Positions 27,519 through 36,392 of a stretch of 64,000 nucleotides of DNA are shown here, one piece after another. Position numbers and translations under genes: made by a program. This DNA comes from an uncultured Clostridia bacterium (lineage in GTDB: Bacteria; Bacillota; Clostridia; Christensenellales; Borkfalkiaceae). Below the pieces are notes generated by a model. It was not told the DNA's origin, searched no databases, and was given only the letters and a program-made list of their open reading frames with translations. How positions within the stretch are numbered: position 1 is the stretch's first letter; each line of letters opens with the position of its first letter. The stretch lies in contig CALVHR010000002.1 in the NCBI GenBank assembly GCA_944328495.1, forward strand, positions 54,461-118,460, in the 5' to 3' direction.

Positions 27519-28869
27519 TTTCTTCTCCCTGAAAACTCTTTACGAGTGCTTCAAACCTTTCGCCGCGTTCCTCGTATCCCGAAAACGCGTCGAAACTGCT
27601 GCTTGCCGGACTGAGCAGAACGCATTGCCCGGGCTTCGCGGTCATCCGCGCGATCTTTACGGCAAGATCGAAATCCGCACACAGCGTGACCCGCGACTCA
27701 TTGCAGCGCATCGCACTGTTGAACAGCCGAAACCGATTTTCTCCGTACAGAACACTGTGCACGACATGCCCCCCGCGAATGCTGCCAAACAACTTGTCGT
27801 AATCATACCCTTTGTCTTTCCCGCCCAACAGAAGGACTATATCTTCCTGAATGCATCCGATCGCATTGAGCGTCGCATCCACATTGGTGCCCTTGGAATC
27901 GTTTATGTACACAACGCCGTCTACCTCGCCGACCCTCTCGATCCTGTGCCGCACACCGCGCATGGACGAAAGCGCCCGCGCGATCGTTCCGCTTTCCACC
28001 CCCATCAGCTTCGCCGCACAGATCGCAGACAGCGCATTTTTGACGTTGTGTTCCCCTTTGAGCGACAGCTGCGATACGTCCATGATTTTTTCGTTTTCAA
28101 AATACAGCCCGCCGTCAAACAAATATGCGCCCGAAACCCGCTCCTTCACCGAAAACCAGTGCACCGGACAGCGCGCATCTTTCGCAAACCCGCGCACGAT
28201 CGGATCGTCAAAGTTTAAAACGGCATATTCGCTCTCACGCATATTGCGCAAAAGTTTGGATTTGAGATATATGTAATTTTCCATCGTATAATGACGGTCG
28301 AGATGATCTTCGGTCACGTTCGTGATCACCGCAACATGCGGACGAATGGATGAGAGCGATTCCAACTGAAAGCTCGAAACTTCCATTACGGCAACGTCGT
28401 CGTAGTCCAGCCCGTCCACGCAGGCAACGAGCGGCAGCCCGATGTTTCCGCACGCAATACTTTTTTCTCCCGCCGCGCGCAGGATCTCGTCAATCATGGT
28501 AACCGTCGTCGTCTTTCCGTTCGTACCCGTGACCGCCACGAGCGTCGAACGCAAAAACAAACATCCCAGCTCCGCTTCTCCCAAAATCCGCTTGCCTTTC
28601 TTCCGAAACAAAACGGGAAGCTCGTGATCGATGGGAATACCCGGGCTCAGAACGAGCACGTCGCACTCCTCCGCCGCCGATGCAAATCCGCCCTGCCGCA
28701 ACGGGATCGCTCCCTTCTCCTCCAGCTTAGCCATGGTATTTTGCACCGCACCCGCCGCAACGTCATCGTACATGTAAACGATTGCCCCGCGCGCAAGCAG
28801 AAACTCACAGCATGCCGAACCGCTCTTCGATATGCCCGCAACCAAAAATTTTTGCTGTCTGAAATACAT
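27490..28869 (-). CDS. murD: UDP-N-acetylmuramoyl-L-alanine--D-glutamate ligase
   Basis: 459 residues from ATG 28869. This start has GGGAG at a 9-base distance; an ATG six codons upstream (28887) touches the mraY stop and has no ribosome binding site. MurD adds D-Glu to UDP-MurNAc-L-Ala. The ATP loop GTNGKTT is near 112-118, the END-type metal segment (NVTEDHLDRH) follows and the NDSKGTNVDAT motif lies near 300. It overlaps ftsW at its 3' end. Confidence 0.96.
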   Translation of the reverse strand: MYFRQQKFLVAGISKSGSACCEFLLARGAIVYMYDDVAAGAVQNTMAKLEEKGAIPLRQGGFASAAEECDVLVLSPGIPIDHELPVLFRKKGKRILGEAELGCLFLRSTLVAVTGTNGKTTTVTMIDEILRAAGEKSIACGNIGLPLVACVDGLDYDDVAVMEVSSFQLESLSSIRPHVAVITNVTEDHLDRHYTMENYIYLKSKLLRNMRESEYAVLNFDDPIVRGFAKDARCPVHWFSVKERVSGAYLFDGGLYFENEKIMDVSQLSLKGEHNVKNALSAICAAKLMGVESGTIARALSSMRGVRHRIERVGEVDGVVYINDSKGTNVDATLNAIGCIQEDIVLLLGGKDKGYDYDKLFGSIRGGHVVHSVLYGENRFRLFNSAMRCNESRVTLCADFDLAVKIARMTAKPGQCVLLSPASSSFDAFSGYEERGERFEALVKSFQGEEIERASGGDR

Positions 28870-28887
28870 CTCCGTACACTCCCGCAT

Positions 28888-29844
28888 TTATTGAACGAAA
28901 AACAGGCATGCCGCACCCATCGCCGCCGTTATCAGCGAATACGCATACACGATCTTGCTTTCCGAATATCCCTTTTCCTGAAAATGATGGTGCAGCGGCG
29001 CCATAAGAAAAATGCGCTTCTTCGTACGTTTATAATATATTACTTGCAGTATCACGGATATTCCCGAACACACGAACATAATTCCCAGCACGGCTATATA
29101 CAAGAGATTCCCGCTGAACGCGGCGATCGCCGCCGCAAATCCGCCGAGCCCCAGCGACCCGGTATCCCCCATGAATACCGACGCCTTGTTCGTGTTAAAC
29201 AACAAATATCCCGCCAAAGCCCCGCAAAGGATCAGGCACAGCCGCATGAGCGCCGTTCCTTCCTCTCCCGAAAGAAAATAGATGAGCGGAGCAAGCGCGG
29301 CAAAATACCAAAACCCCACCGACGCCGCGAGCCCGTCCAGTCCGTCCGTCAGGTTCACACAGTTTGTAGCGGCAACAAACACAAAAGCCGCAAGCGGAAT
29401 CATCCACGCGCCCACATCCCAGGAAATGCGCGTAAACGGAATATGCAGAACGGTCAGTTCGCTGCGGTAACAGAAAATTCCGGCAATGAGCGCGATCGCA
29501 ACCTGAAAAAATATTTTTTGGTAGGCGCGCAGACCGAGATTGCGGCGGAATCGGTGCTTGATAAAATCATCCAAAAAACCAACCGCCGCATATGCCGCCC
29601 CAAAGGTCACCGCCACCGCGCACAGCCTGTCCGAATACAGACCGAACGCAAGCGCGCACAGCGCCGCCGCGGCAACAAAAGACAGCCCGCCCATCGTGGG
29701 CGTGCCGCTCTTTTGCGTATGTTCCTTGACATACCCTAAAATGTACTGCCGTGCGCCCGTCCTCTTCAAAAGCGGAATGAGCGCCGCACAAAATACCGCG
29801 GACAAAACCGCCGATACGATCAAGATCAGAAATTCAACTTTCAT
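28888..29844 (-). CDS. mraY: Phospho-N-acetylmuramoyl-pentapeptide-transferase
   Basis: 318 residues with about ten membrane helices. It moves phospho-MurNAc-pentapeptide from UMP to undecaprenyl phosphate, giving lipid I. Family motifs are visible: GTPTMGGL near 47-54, DDFIKHR near 91-97, NCVNLTDGLDGLA near 160-172, FMGDTGSLGLGG near 220-231 and the APLHHHFQ segment near 270-277. It overlaps murE by 11 bases. murF, which often lies before mraY, is absent. Confidence 0.97.
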   Translation of the reverse strand: MKVEFLILIVSAVLSAVFCAALIPLLKRTGARQYILGYVKEHTQKSGTPTMGGLSFVAAAALCALAFGLYSDRLCAVAVTFGAAYAAVGFLDDFIKHRFRRNLGLRAYQKIFFQVAIALIAGIFCYRSELTVLHIPFTRISWDVGAWMIPLAAFVFVAATNCVNLTDGLDGLAASVGFWYFAALAPLIYFLSGEEGTALMRLCLILCGALAGYLLFNTNKASVFMGDTGSLGLGGFAAAIAAFSGNLLYIAVLGIMFVCSGISVILQVIYYKRTKKRIFLMAPLHHHFQEKGYSESKIVYAYSLITAAMGAACLFFVQ

Positions 29845-31306
29845 TGCATCCGTTTTTCGGCGAGCGCATGCCGCTCAGCAACTTTTTGATCGCCGTAACG
29901 TCATTGTAGATGTGCCGCACCCCCATGATCTCCTGATAATTTTCTCCGCCCTTTCCCGCGACCAGCAAAACATCCCCTTCTTGCAGCATATCCAGCGCAT
30001 ACTCGATCGCCCGCTCACGATCGACTACGATCACATACGCGTCGGTCACCGAACGCGTGCCGCGCTCGATCTGCAAAATTATGTCAAAGGGATCTTCATA
30101 GCGAGGATTATCCGACGTGAGCACCGAAAAATCCGCTATCCGCGCCGCGATCTCGCCCATGATCGGACGCTTGATCGCATCGCGGTTCCCGCCGCACCCG
30201 AATACACAGATCAACCTGCCTGCACAATGCCGCCTGAGCGCCGTGAGAGATTTTTCCAGCCCGTCGGGAGTATGCGCAAAGTCCACAAAAATATCCGCGC
30301 CGTTTGCGCGCGCGACGTATTCCAGCCGCCCGCTCACCCGCGGCATTCCCGCAAGCCCCGCCGCGATCACGGGTACGGATACCCCCAACAGTTTTGCGCA
30401 CGTCGCCGCAGCCATCGCATTGTATACGTTGTGCAGGCCCGCCATGTTCAGATGCATGTCGTACAGTTCGTCAAACAGATTGATCACAAAGGAACATCCC
30501 TCGAAATTTTCACGTATATCCACCGCAAATACTTCCGCGGGATTTTCCAATCCGTAGCAGACTGCGTTCTCACAGGTTGCCGCGATCTTCCTACCCTCCT
30601 CGTCATCCGAGTTGAGCACCGCAAAGTGCGACCTGCCCGCCTCAAACAGCTTTTCTTTCGCCGCCGCATATGCGCTCATCGTATGGAAAAAATCCAAATG
30701 GTCTTCGGTGAGATTGGTAAATACCGCCGCTTCAAAAAAAATACCGTCCGTTTTCCCGAAATACAAGGCATGCGCCGAAACTTCCATCACGACGTACTCG
30801 ACCCCCGATTCTGCCATGTCCGCAAAAATTTTATACAAAAAAGAAGGATCGGGCGTCGTCAGGTCGGGAGAAACTTCCTTGTTCGCATAAAATATCCCGA
30901 GCGTCCCGATATTCCCGCACTTCTTCCCGTCTGCCGTCAGCATGGACGTGAGCATATGCGCAGTCGTCGTCTTTCCGTTCGTACCCGTGATCCCCACGAT
31001 TTTTAATTTGCGCTCGGGATGTCCGTAAAAGGCGGCCGCGATCTGCGTCGCGGCACTTCGCCCGTCCTTTACGATCACTTGCGGCACCGCGATCTCCAGT
31101 TCATGTTCCACAACCAGCGCGACCGCCCCCGCCGCCACCGCTTCCGCGGCATAGTCATGCCCGTCGTGTTCTCCGCCGGAAAAACATACGAACAGGTCTC
31201 CCTGCATGACATGCTTGCTGTCCGTCCCTATGCCCGCGATCTCTTCATCCCGAAATCCGTGCGTTCTTTCGTAACTGATTTGTTCAAGCAAACCGGATAG
31301 TAACAA
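29834..31306 (-). CDS. murE: UDP-N-acetylmuramoyl-tripeptide synthetase (meso-DAP type)
   Basis: 490 residues. It adds the third amino acid to the peptidoglycan stem. The ATP loop GTNGKTTT is near 111-118. The substrate-binding motif near 400 is DNPR, the signature of ligases that use meso-diaminopimelate rather than lysine. This agrees with the ddh gene at 47.3 kb. The start is TTG at 31306 with AAAGGAG seven bases upstream. It follows ftsI closely and overlaps mraY. Confidence 0.96.
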   Translation of the reverse strand: MLLSGLLEQISYERTHGFRDEEIAGIGTDSKHVMQGDLFVCFSGGEHDGHDYAAEAVAAGAVALVVEHELEIAVPQVIVKDGRSAATQIAAAFYGHPERKLKIVGITGTNGKTTTAHMLTSMLTADGKKCGNIGTLGIFYANKEVSPDLTTPDPSFLYKIFADMAESGVEYVVMEVSAHALYFGKTDGIFFEAAVFTNLTEDHLDFFHTMSAYAAAKEKLFEAGRSHFAVLNSDDEEGRKIAATCENAVCYGLENPAEVFAVDIRENFEGCSFVINLFDELYDMHLNMAGLHNVYNAMAAATCAKLLGVSVPVIAAGLAGMPRVSGRLEYVARANGADIFVDFAHTPDGLEKSLTALRRHCAGRLICVFGCGGNRDAIKRPIMGEIAARIADFSVLTSDNPRYEDPFDIILQIERGTRSVTDAYVIVVDRERAIEYALDMLQEGDVLLVAGKGGENYQEIMGVRHIYNDVTAIKKLLSGMRSPKNGCNES

Positions 31307-31318
31307 AACTCAACTCCT

Positions 31319-33112
31319 TTATTCGTATGGCTGTATATCTTTCAGCGCAATGATACTTTGAAAAATTTTTTGTGCCGCCGGAGCCGCAACTACGCTGCCG
31401 TAATACGCCCCCTGCGGTTCATCGACGATCACCAGCGCAAGATATTGCGGGTCGTTTGCCGGGAAAAATCCCAGAAAGGACGATACGTATTTCCCCTGCG
31501 CGATCGCTCCGTTTTCAAATTTCTGTGCCGTCCCCGTCTTACCGCCCACGCGATACCCCTCTATGTACGCATGGCTGCCGCTCCCGTCTTTCACAACGCC
31601 TTCCAGCAAAGACGCCAGAATGCGCGACGCTTCTTCACTGACGGTACGGTTCTTTAATACTACGGGTATACTTTCTTGGATCTTTCCGTCGTCCGAATAG
31701 ATCTCCCGAACCAGGCGCGGCTGGTAATAATATCCGCCGTTGACCGCCGCCGCTCCCGCACACGCCAATTGCAATGCCGTGACCGCTACCGTCTGCCCGA
31801 ATCCTATTCGCGCAAGATCGCAGGCGCGCACCGCACTCTCCGGAATCAACATCCCCTGCGCTTCGCCCGAAAAATCAATTCCCGTTGCTTTGCCGAAATT
31901 GAAAAGATCCAGATAGTCGTAAAAAGTTTCCGTTCCCAGTGCAAGCGCAATATCCGTAAAACAAGGATTGCAACTGTTGTTCAACGCCTCCGCCAGCGTC
32001 TGGTGACTGTGCTTTCCGTTGGCATGATTGCTCCAACACTTGACCGTCGTCCCGTCCACCGTCCGCGTTCGGCTGCTGTTAAATATATATTCCAGCGAAA
32101 ACGCCGCGCTGTTCCCTTGCAAATATTCCTCGATGTTTGCCGCTGCCGTCACGATCTTGAACGTAGAACCCGGTTCGTATATGTCCGAAATCAGATTGTT
32201 GCGCGAAAGCTCGTTGAGAAGATCGGGATCGTCGCGCGGTACATCGTTCAGATCGTACCCGGGGTATTCCGCCATCGCCAGAACGTCAAAAGTATTCGGA
32301 TCAAGCACAACGCACTGCGCCGTTTTCGGGGAATATTCTTCATATACTTCCTGCATCACCGCTTCCGCCGCTGCCTGTATGCCATAATCGACAGTCAGTT
32401 TTACGTTCAGTCCGTCCGTCGCCGCACGGTACGTCGCAACCCCGTCAATTTCCACCCCCACCAAGTCGGTCGGATACGCGATCTCGCCGTTTTCTCCCGC
32501 AAGATATTTTTCGTAATACTTTTCGATACCCGTCAGCCCCGTATTGTCTACGGCGGTAAACCCGAGAACTCGGCTGAGCGTACTCCCGTACGGATAGACG
32601 CGCGTATTGTCGCGTGCATAATAAACGCCCGGCAGATCGTGCTTTTCCAACTCTTCGACCAGCTCCTTGCCGACATGCCGCACCAGCGTGAGCTCCGATA
32701 CCCCCGCCGCAACCAACTTCTCGCACAGGGCGGCGGCATCCAGCGAAAAAATATCGGCAAGCGTGTCCGACGTCGCTTGTTTGTCGCTCACCGCATTCGG
32801 CCGTACGAATACCGAATACGATGTCTTATTGTCCGCAAGCACAACCCCGTTGGTATCCACAATTTTCCCCCGCGATGCGATCACGGGGACCTCGCGCGTC
32901 CATTGCGGAAGCGCGAGCATCCGCAGCTTTTCGCCCAATACGACCTGGACATAGAAAAACCGCGCCAAAATCAGCACAAAAATAAAGGCTACCGCTATAA
33001 TCACAGCGAATAACCTCTTTCGTAAAACAGTCGCGGAATACCCCGCGCGGTCTTTCGGTTCTCGTTTTCGGATGCCTGTCTCCTCCTCACCGCACAAAAA
33101 AACCGGCCGCAC
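31319..33112 (-). CDS. ftsI: Class B penicillin-binding protein (FtsI/SpoVD type)
   Basis: 597 residues if read from GTG 33112. One membrane helix (about 35-55) is followed by a PBP dimer domain and the transpeptidase domain with the active-site Ser-x-x-Lys (GSTFK), Ser-x-Asn (NSCNP) and Lys-Thr-Gly (GGKTGTAQ). It cross-links septal peptidoglycan with FtsW. The C terminus ends soon after the transpeptidase domain and no PASTA domain is seen, so it is closer to FtsI than to classic SpoVD. The start is uncertain: GTG 33112 lies inside a terminator-like hairpin, while a perfect AGGAGG with an 8-base gap precedes an in-frame ATC at 33073, which would give 584 residues. Confidence 0.93.
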   Translation of the reverse strand: MRPVFLCGEEETGIRKREPKDRAGYSATVLRKRLFAVIIAVAFIFVLILARFFYVQVVLGEKLRMLALPQWTREVPVIASRGKIVDTNGVVLADNKTSYSVFVRPNAVSDKQATSDTLADIFSLDAAALCEKLVAAGVSELTLVRHVGKELVEELEKHDLPGVYYARDNTRVYPYGSTLSRVLGFTAVDNTGLTGIEKYYEKYLAGENGEIAYPTDLVGVEIDGVATYRAATDGLNVKLTVDYGIQAAAEAVMQEVYEEYSPKTAQCVVLDPNTFDVLAMAEYPGYDLNDVPRDDPDLLNELSRNNLISDIYEPGSTFKIVTAAANIEEYLQGNSAAFSLEYIFNSSRTRTVDGTTVKCWSNHANGKHSHQTLAEALNNSCNPCFTDIALALGTETFYDYLDLFNFGKATGIDFSGEAQGMLIPESAVRACDLARIGFGQTVAVTALQLACAGAAAVNGGYYYQPRLVREIYSDDGKIQESIPVVLKNRTVSEEASRILASLLEGVVKDGSGSHAYIEGYRVGGKTGTAQKFENGAIAQGKYVSSFLGFFPANDPQYLALVIVDEPQGAYYGSVVAAPAAQKIFQSIIALKDIQPYE

Positions 33113-33148
33113 CCGCAGCCCTTTCCAAAGAGCCGCACGCGAGACCGG
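33096..33148 (-). terminator. Terminator-like hairpin between ftsL and ftsI
   Basis: On the minus strand CCGG...CCGG (33145-33148 with 33103-33106) closes an inner stem of 9-10 pairs (GCGGCTCTTT / AAAGGGCTGC, two G-T pairs), and the whole is directly followed by seven T residues. It begins 29 bases after the ftsL stop. The apparent GTG start of ftsI lies in its 3' arm, so folding would block both transcription and that start. Confidence 0.72.
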
Positions 33149-33176
33149 ATTCTTTCGTAAATCTTTTGATTGTCAT

Positions 33177-33977
33177 TCAATCGGCAAAATACATGCCGTT
33201 GTTGATCCCCCATTCGGTGATCGTTTCGTCCGAAGTAGCCGCTTCTATGTCCTCCGCCAGCTGTTCCGCACGCGCGATCGACTGACTCAGCTGCGCTTCG
33301 TACGCCGCCGTTTCCGTATCGATATTTTTCAATACGCTCGTGTTCACGATGATCAGCGCAAGCACGATCACCACTACGACCGCATAAACCGCAAGAAGAA
33401 GCTTGCCCTTCGCTGTCAGCGCATACCCCTTTTTCTCCTCCACGACCGTACGCTTTTCATCGCTGTACAATTCGGAACGATACTGTATGGTCGTCGCCGT
33501 AGGCTTCAGATCCTCGTTCGTCTCCTCCGCATATGCCTGCTCTGCCTGCTGCGCATACTCTTCCTGCGGCGCAAAGACCGGCTGCGAAAAATCCACCGCT
33601 TCGTATCCCGCGTCCGTACGCGGCGCATTGATGGGAGAATCGGCACGGAACAGATCCTCCGTCACGCGCTGATGCTGAAAACGCGGCGCGCTCTCTTCCG
33701 TGCGCTCCGGATACAGCGTCGCACGGGCATACGCCTCGGGCGTTTCATATGCAGGCGTCTCAACCGCTCCGCCCATGATGTCTTCCGCCTTCTTCAGGTC
33801 GGGATTGATCAGATTCTGATAATTCTGCGAAATGCGAGAATTGAATTTCAGCGCCTTCTGCTCCTCCGTCAGCGGAGCAGGCTCCGCCGCCCCGCTGAGT
33901 TTTCCGTATGCTTTCAGCGAGCTCTCGGTCCCATTATTTACTTTCTCTCTCTCCAATACGGGAAGCGCTGTTGCCAT
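33177..33977 (-). CDS. ftsL: FtsL-like septum protein with long cytoplasmic extension
   Basis: 266 residues. The last 84 have the FtsL layout: one membrane helix (about 192-212) followed by a short coiled-coil segment (about 213-250). FtsL is normally only 90-130 residues; here about 185 residues of polar, Glu-, Pro- and Tyr-rich cytoplasmic sequence precede the helix, with no domain that I recognise. The position between rsmH and ftsI is the FtsL position. Sequence similarity in FtsL is too weak to prove it. Confidence 0.72.
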   Translation of the reverse strand: MATALPVLEREKVNNGTESSLKAYGKLSGAAEPAPLTEEQKALKFNSRISQNYQNLINPDLKKAEDIMGGAVETPAYETPEAYARATLYPERTEESAPRFQHQRVTEDLFRADSPINAPRTDAGYEAVDFSQPVFAPQEEYAQQAEQAYAEETNEDLKPTATTIQYRSELYSDEKRTVVEEKKGYALTAKGKLLLAVYAVVVVIVLALIIVNTSVLKNIDTETAAYEAQLSQSIARAEQLAEDIEAATSDETITEWGINNGMYFAD

Positions 33978-34002
33978 TTCCTTGTTCTCCTTATCTATAT
34001 TC

Positions 34003-34938
34003 TCAAAGCCTTTCCGCTATTCGCAGTTTCGCACTTTTGGATCGGGAATTTTTTTCCCGCTCCTCTTCCGATGCTACGAGCGGCTTGGCCGTCACGATTT
34101 CTATTTCTTTTTTTCTTCCGCAGACACAGACCGGAAGGCTCTTGTCGCAAATACAGTCGGTCGCCAGATCGCGGAACACATTCTTTACGATGCGGTCTTC
34201 CAGCGAATGGAACGTCAATATGCAGATCCTGCCGCCCTTTTTTAAACGGAGCGTCAGCCCGCGCACTGCCTTTTCCAATCCGTCCAGCTCACCGTTCACT
34301 TCGATGCGGATCGCCTGAAACGTCTTGCGCGCACACGGCCCGTTTTGCCGAAATTTTGCGGGAATGCTACCCTCTACGATCTCGGAAAGCTCGCCCGTCG
34401 TACAAATCCTTTTCTTCGTCCGCGCTTTGACGATGTTCTGCGCTATGCGATTCGCAAACCGCTCCTCGCCGTAATCTTTGATGATCTTCGCCAGGGTTTG
34501 CTCGGAATATCCGTTCACCACATCTTCCGCCGAAAACGCCGCCGTTTCATCCATACGCATGTCCAACGGCGCGTCTTTCATATAACTGAACCCGCGCGAA
34601 ACTTCGTCCAACTGAAAACTCGAAACACCGAAATCCAAAAGCACCCCGTCCGGCTTGTCCACGCCCGCTTTTTCAAAAACTTCTTCAAAGTTCTTGTAAT
34701 TGCTCTTGTAAATCTCGTATCGACCCGAAAATTCCGCCAGCCGCCTGTTCGCCGCTTCGATCGCATAGTCGTCCAGATCGGTCGCTACCAATCGCCCGCT
34801 CGGCGCCGTCCGCGCCAGTATCTCGTACGAATGCCCGCCGCCGCCGATCGTCCCGTCGAAGTAAACCCCGCCGTCTTTCAGCCGCAAGCCGTTCATACAC
34901 TCTTCCAGCATTACCGGTTTGTGCGCAAATTCAATCAT
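34003..34938 (-). CDS. rsmH: 16S rRNA (cytosine(1402)-N(4))-methyltransferase
   Basis: 311 residues. It N4-methylates C1402 of 16S rRNA in the P site. The SAM-binding loop DGTIGGGGHSYEIL lies near 28-41, and LLDFGVSSFQLDE near 100-112 and GGRICILTFHSLEDRIVK near 245-262 are family motifs. The start overlaps the mraZ stop by 4 bases (ATGA). Second gene of the dcw operon as in most bacteria. Confidence 0.97.
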   Translation of the reverse strand: MIEFAHKPVMLEECMNGLRLKDGGVYFDGTIGGGGHSYEILARTAPSGRLVATDLDDYAIEAANRRLAEFSGRYEIYKSNYKNFEEVFEKAGVDKPDGVLLDFGVSSFQLDEVSRGFSYMKDAPLDMRMDETAAFSAEDVVNGYSEQTLAKIIKDYGEERFANRIAQNIVKARTKKRICTTGELSEIVEGSIPAKFRQNGPCARKTFQAIRIEVNGELDGLEKAVRGLTLRLKKGGRICILTFHSLEDRIVKNVFRDLATDCICDKSLPVCVCGRKKEIEIVTAKPLVASEEEREKNSRSKSAKLRIAERL

Positions 34939-35378
34939 TCCTTCGCCTTGCCGCGCAATGCGTTCAGCTTTGCAAATACGCTGCCCATGTTCACGCTTGC
35001 ATTCTTTTCCGCAAATTTCTCCGCCGCTTCAATGCGAAGATAGGACGCCGCGCCCGTGATCACTATGTCTTTGTCGATCTTTGCGTATTCTTTCAGCTCC
35101 GCAGGTAAAACTACCCTGCCCTGATTATCTTCCGAAACATCGTATACCATTCCGGTAAACATCGCGATGGCGTTCTGCGCTTCTTCGTCGAAAAACGACG
35201 CTTCCCCGAATCCGTCCAATATCTTTTGATACTCGCGCTGCGGCATCACATAAATGCTTTCGCCCGGCCCGAATGCGAGCTTGTAATCCGCGCCAAGTTC
35301 CGCTTTGAACTTCGCAGGGATCCGTATTCTGTTTTTGTCGTCCAACCGATTGTTGAACCTTCCGTTGAAAGAATACAT
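34935..35378 (-). CDS. mraZ: Transcriptional regulator MraZ
   Basis: 147 residues with two SpoVT/AbrB-like modules; each has the DxxxR basic motif (LDDKNRIRIPAKF near 12-24, EDNQGRVVLPAEL near 83-95). MraZ represses or tunes the dcw operon from repeats in front of its own gene, and such repeats are present here at the promoter. It heads mraZ-rsmH-ftsL-ftsI-murE-mraY-murD-ftsW. AAGGAAGG lies before the ATG. Confidence 0.97.
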   Translation of the reverse strand: MYSFNGRFNNRLDDKNRIRIPAKFKAELGADYKLAFGPGESIYVMPQREYQKILDGFGEASFFDEEAQNAIAMFTGMVYDVSEDNQGRVVLPAELKEYAKIDKDIVITGAASYLRIEAAEKFAEKNASVNMGSVFAKLNALRGKAKE

Positions 35379-35407
35379 GCCCGCCTTCCTTGCCTTGTGA
35401 TGTGCTC

Positions 35408-35436
35408 ATTATATCACCACTTTTGACCACTGTCAA
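35408..35436 (-). promoter_or_regulatory. Sigma-A promoter of the dcw operon
   Basis: A perfect consensus promoter on the minus strand: TTGACA, 17 bases, TATAAT, 30 bases before mraZ. The MraZ boxes overlap the -35 element and spacer. Confidence 0.93.
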
Positions 35437-35443
35437 CCACTTT
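35417..35443 (-). promoter_or_regulatory. MraZ operator, three 10-base direct repeats
   Basis: Three heptamers AAAGTGG, ACAGTGG and AAAGTGG on the minus strand, exactly 10 bases apart (35437-35443, 35427-35433, 35417-35423). Tandem GTGG-type repeats at one helical turn are the known MraZ site in several bacteria. They cover the -35 box and the spacer, so binding would block RNA polymerase. Confidence 0.88.
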
Positions 35444-35492
35444 TCTCCAAATAATTCTCAAAATTCAAAACTTTTTTGATCGATTTTTAATT

Positions 35493-36245
35493 TTACGAAC
35501 GTTTGTTTGCTTTATTTAACGCAAAAAAGACTCTTTTATTTATGTTTTTGGACGATCCGATGAAAAAAATCCCTTTTTTTCGACTTTTTTCGGCATTTTT
35601 TGAACATATGTTCGCAACTTGTGCAAGGTGGTCAACAGTGGCGGATACACCGTCAAAAACAGGACATCCGAGCGCTTTTCCGATCGCGTCGCGCAACAAT
35701 ACATAATGCGTGCAGCCCAGCACAACGGCATCGAATTTCCCTGCCGGCAAATGCACCGACAAGTCTATGTCGCCAAGACAAAAAATTTTCTCTTCGATCT
35801 CTCCCGCAAGGCGTGACGGACAATGCAGGCATACCGAAACTTCCGAAGAATTGTTCTCGATCAAGCGCCGCACTCGTTCGCTCGCCAGCGTCGCCTTTGT
35901 CGCGAGCACAAGCACCTTCCCGCCGCGCGCAAACGCCGCGGCCGGTTTGATCGCCGGCTCTATCCCCACAATCGGAAAAGAATAGCGCGCCCGCAGTCCG
36001 TCCGCACATTCCGCCGTCACGGTATTGCATGCAATCACCGCCGCCCGTATCGGATAACGCGCAAGCTTCTCAAACGCCCGTTCCGTCAGCGCACGAATCT
36101 CCCCCTCCCCGCGATTTCCGTACGGCGCATTCCCGTTGTCTCCAAAATAAAGATACCGTTCCTGCGGATATCGGTCCCGACATGCCTTGAGTAAGGAAAG
36201 CCCGCCTACCCCGCTGTCAAAAAATGCTATATATTTTTTATCCAT
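35493..36245 (-). CDS. murI: Glutamate racemase
   Basis: 250 residues from ATG 36245 (CGGAG six bases upstream; the longer frame to 36317 has no such site). It makes D-glutamate for peptidoglycan. Family motifs: FDSGVGGLS near 8-16, the first catalytic Cys in IACNT near 70-74 and the second in LGCTHY near 178-183. The last about 25 residues are basic and add nothing I recognise. It stands directly upstream of the dcw operon on the same strand. Confidence 0.95.
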   Translation of the reverse strand: MDKKYIAFFDSGVGGLSLLKACRDRYPQERYLYFGDNGNAPYGNRGEGEIRALTERAFEKLARYPIRAAVIACNTVTAECADGLRARYSFPIVGIEPAIKPAAAFARGGKVLVLATKATLASERVRRLIENNSSEVSVCLHCPSRLAGEIEEKIFCLGDIDLSVHLPAGKFDAVVLGCTHYVLLRDAIGKALGCPVFDGVSATVDHLAQVANICSKNAEKSRKKGIFFIGSSKNINKRVFFALNKANKRS

Positions 36246-36324
36246 ATTATGCTCCGAGAATGTTTTCGCTCGGAAAATATATGAAAAATCAATCGAATAA
36301 ATTACACTTTTCGTCAAAAAACAG

Positions 36325-36353
36325 TTTACAAGCGAATTTTTTTATGCTAAAAT
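36325..36353 (+). promoter_or_regulatory. Sigma-A promoter of rpsT
   Basis: TTTACA, 17 bases, TAAAAT on the plus strand, 39 bases before the rpsT start. It is divergent from murI. Confidence 0.75.
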
Positions 36354-36392
36354 AATCGGGTACAATTGAGTAACCATGAAAGGAGAAGCAAA

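Noticed and set aside
35625-35641. Two GTGG repeats 10 bases apart on the plus strand inside murI, similar to MraZ boxes
   Set aside because: Only two copies, inside coding sequence and opposite in direction to any promoter. Probably chance.
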